Source: Fidelibacterota bacterium (GTDB lineage: Bacteria > Fidelibacterota > UBA2242). From it: DNA of 15,194 bases. The notes under the pieces were generated by a model. It made no database searches. It was not told the origin of the DNA and worked only from the letters and a program-made list of their open reading frames with translations. Location of the stretch: contig JAFGXZ010000071.1 in assembly GCA_016936335.1 (NCBI GenBank), positions 1 through 15,194 on the forward strand. Direction: 5' to 3'. A program made the translations under genes and the position numbers. This document shows, piece by piece, positions 13,992-15,194 of the stretch; the stretch's first letter is position 1; each line of letters starts with the position of its first letter.

Positions 13992-15194
13992 TTGAAAAAT
14001 AGTTTTGAAAAATATGGTAGGTTCAGTGACGATGATTTGGAATTTATTATTCACCGGCCGGATACGCCCGTCCCATGGATAAATTACATATCCAATGGAC
14101 AATACAGCGGTCTTGTTTCCAATAGTGGGGGCGGTTACAGTTTTTTTAAAAATCCCAAGGATAATCGAATTACCCGATGGCGATACAACAGTTTACCGGT
14201 TGACCGTCCGGGACGTTATCTGTTACTGCGCGATAAAAAAGATGGTGAATTCTGGTCAGCGACCTGGCAACCGGTACCGGTAAGAAATGATTCTTATGAA
14301 TGCCGGCATGGTTTGTATTATACAAAAATAACTACTGCATATAAAAATATTCGAACTTCTGTCCTGTTTTTTGTTCCGGAAGATGACGACTTGGAAATCT
14401 GGCACTATACAATTAAAAACGAATCAGACAAGAAGATAGCACTTGATCTGTTTGCGTATCAGGAATTGTGTCTGGGACATGCGCTGGTGGATTTGATTAA
14501 TCAGCCTAATGACCAGCATTTTAATGAAGTGACATTTCACCCAGAACAACAGATATTGACTGCCACCAAGCGTTATTGGGTCAAGTACAATCAGGCTACT
14601 GTTAAACAAACAAATGAAGACTGGGACAAACTCGTTTATTTTGCCTCTTCTCTTCCGGTCAAATCCTGGGATGGCAGCAAGAACAGATTCATTGGAAAAT
14701 GGCGCTCTGAATCAAACCCGATTGCTGTTGAAAACGGCCTGTGTTCCAACTCAACTATTACGTCCGGCGATGCGATAGCAGCCCTGCATTCGTTAATCGA
14801 GCTTGAACCCGGAGAGCAGAAGGAATTCAGTATACTGATGGGTATTGTTACCAAAGAAGAAGGATATGATGCGATTGTTCCAATTGTTGATAAATACAGC
14901 GATAGTCAACATGTTAAAGAGTCTTTTAAACGGCTGAAAGCCAGTTGGAAAAACTATTTATCAGCGGTGCAGGTCCGTACTCCTGATCCGTCAATGGATC
15001 GTATGCTGAACGTTTGGAATCAATACCAGACATCAGTGACATTTCGATTTTCGCGGGACGCCTCCTATCATCATGGCGGGTTGCTTTTTGGTCGTGGTTA
15101 TCGGGATTCCTGTCAGGATATCATGGGACCCGTGATCGCCAGACCGGAGTGGGTTAAAAGCCGCATTCTGGAAATGTGTCGATACCAGTTTAAA
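13992..15194 (+). CDS. GH94-family disaccharide phosphorylase (cellobiose/chitobiose phosphorylase-like), 3' end cut by window edge
   Basis: An open frame of 401 codons starts at TTG (13992-13994), eight bases after GGAGA (13979-13983), with an in-frame stop just upstream. The first residues, KNSFEKYGRFSDDDLEFIIHRPDTPVPWINYI by my translation, align with the GH94 N-terminus. Further hallmarks are a GLVSNSGGGYSFFKNP segment, RITRWRYNSLPVDRPGRY, WSATWQPV, YECRHGLYYTKI and GRGYRDSCQD at about 367-376. The visible part covers the N-terminal beta-sandwich, linker helices and the beginning of the (alpha/alpha)6 barrel. The catalytic acid aspartate, normally later in a DWND-like motif, lies beyond the edge. 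GH94 enzymes cleave beta-linked disaccharides with phosphate to give alpha-sugar 1-phosphate. No signal peptide is seen, so it is cytoplasmic. The exact sugar cannot be told. Confidence 0.9.
   Translation, partial: MKNSFEKYGRFSDDDLEFIIHRPDTPVPWINYISNGQYSGLVSNSGGGYSFFKNPKDNRITRWRYNSLPVDRPGRYLLLRDKKDGEFWSATWQPVPVRNDSYECRHGLYYTKITTAYKNIRTSVLFFVPEDDDLEIWHYTIKNESDKKIALDLFAYQELCLGHALVDLINQPNDQHFNEVTFHPEQQILTATKRYWVKYNQATVKQTNEDWDKLVYFASSLPVKSWDGSKNRFIGKWRSESNPIAVENGLCSNSTITSGDAIAALHSLIELEPGEQKEFSILMGIVTKEEGYDAIVPIVDKYSDSQHVKESFKRLKASWKNYLSAVQVRTPDPSMDRMLNVWNQYQTSVTFRFSRDASYHHGGLLFGRGYRDSCQDIMGPVIARPEWVKSRILEMCRYQFK

Overview
The window is a mostly housekeeping stretch of a bacterial chromosome, moderately AT-rich, with well-formed Shine-Dalgarno sites and at least one textbook sigma70-type promoter. 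The gene content is a pyrR-pyrB-pyrC operon, the order rplM-rpsI-rpsB-tsf-pyrH-frr, a B12-dependent (class II) ribonucleotide reductase, a GH94 sugar phosphorylase and a PflX-type radical SAM protein. This would suit an anaerobic or facultative Gram-negative lineage near the FCB group (for example Calditrichota, Marinimicrobia or KSB1-like). That placement is inference from gene content only and is uncertain. The canonical TTGACA / TATATT promoter argues against Bacteroidota proper.

Layout. (1) Positions 1-547, minus strand: 5' part of a PflX-type radical SAM protein that runs off the left edge. (2) 773-2608, plus: an exported fusion of about ten ankyrin repeats with a metallo-beta-lactamase-fold hydrolase. 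(3) 2727-5586, plus: a pyrimidine operon with an RNA leader that has a PyrR-binding loop and an intrinsic terminator, followed by pyrR, pyrB and pyrC. (4) 5678-9198, plus: rplM, rpsI, rpsB, tsf, pyrH, frr, closed by a strong hairpin terminator that also serves the convergent gene. (5) 9271-11688, minus: nrdJ, with a TTGACA-17-TATATT promoter and a tandem pair of NrdR-box-like palindromes 32 bp apart. (6) 11972-12045, plus: tRNA-Gly(CCC) with encoded CCA and its own terminator, then about 470 bases without a gene. (7) 12575 to the right edge, plus: an alpha-phosphohexomutase followed closely by a GH94 disaccharide phosphorylase that starts with TTG and is cut by the window edge.

How the genes fit together. 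PyrR senses UMP/UTP and probably attenuates its own operon. PyrB and PyrC catalyse steps 2 and 3 of de novo UMP synthesis, and PyrH, in the next cluster, phosphorylates UMP to UDP. The translation block supplies L13, S9, S2, EF-Ts and ribosome recycling factor. NrdJ makes dNTP precursors under probable NrdR control. The phosphorylase would release a sugar 1-phosphate, which the adjacent mutase could convert to the 6-phosphate. I found no CRISPR array, insertion sequence, prophage or obvious new multi-gene system. The most unusual single item is the ankyrin/metallo-hydrolase fusion, and the most informative non-coding items are the pyr leader and the nrdJ control region.
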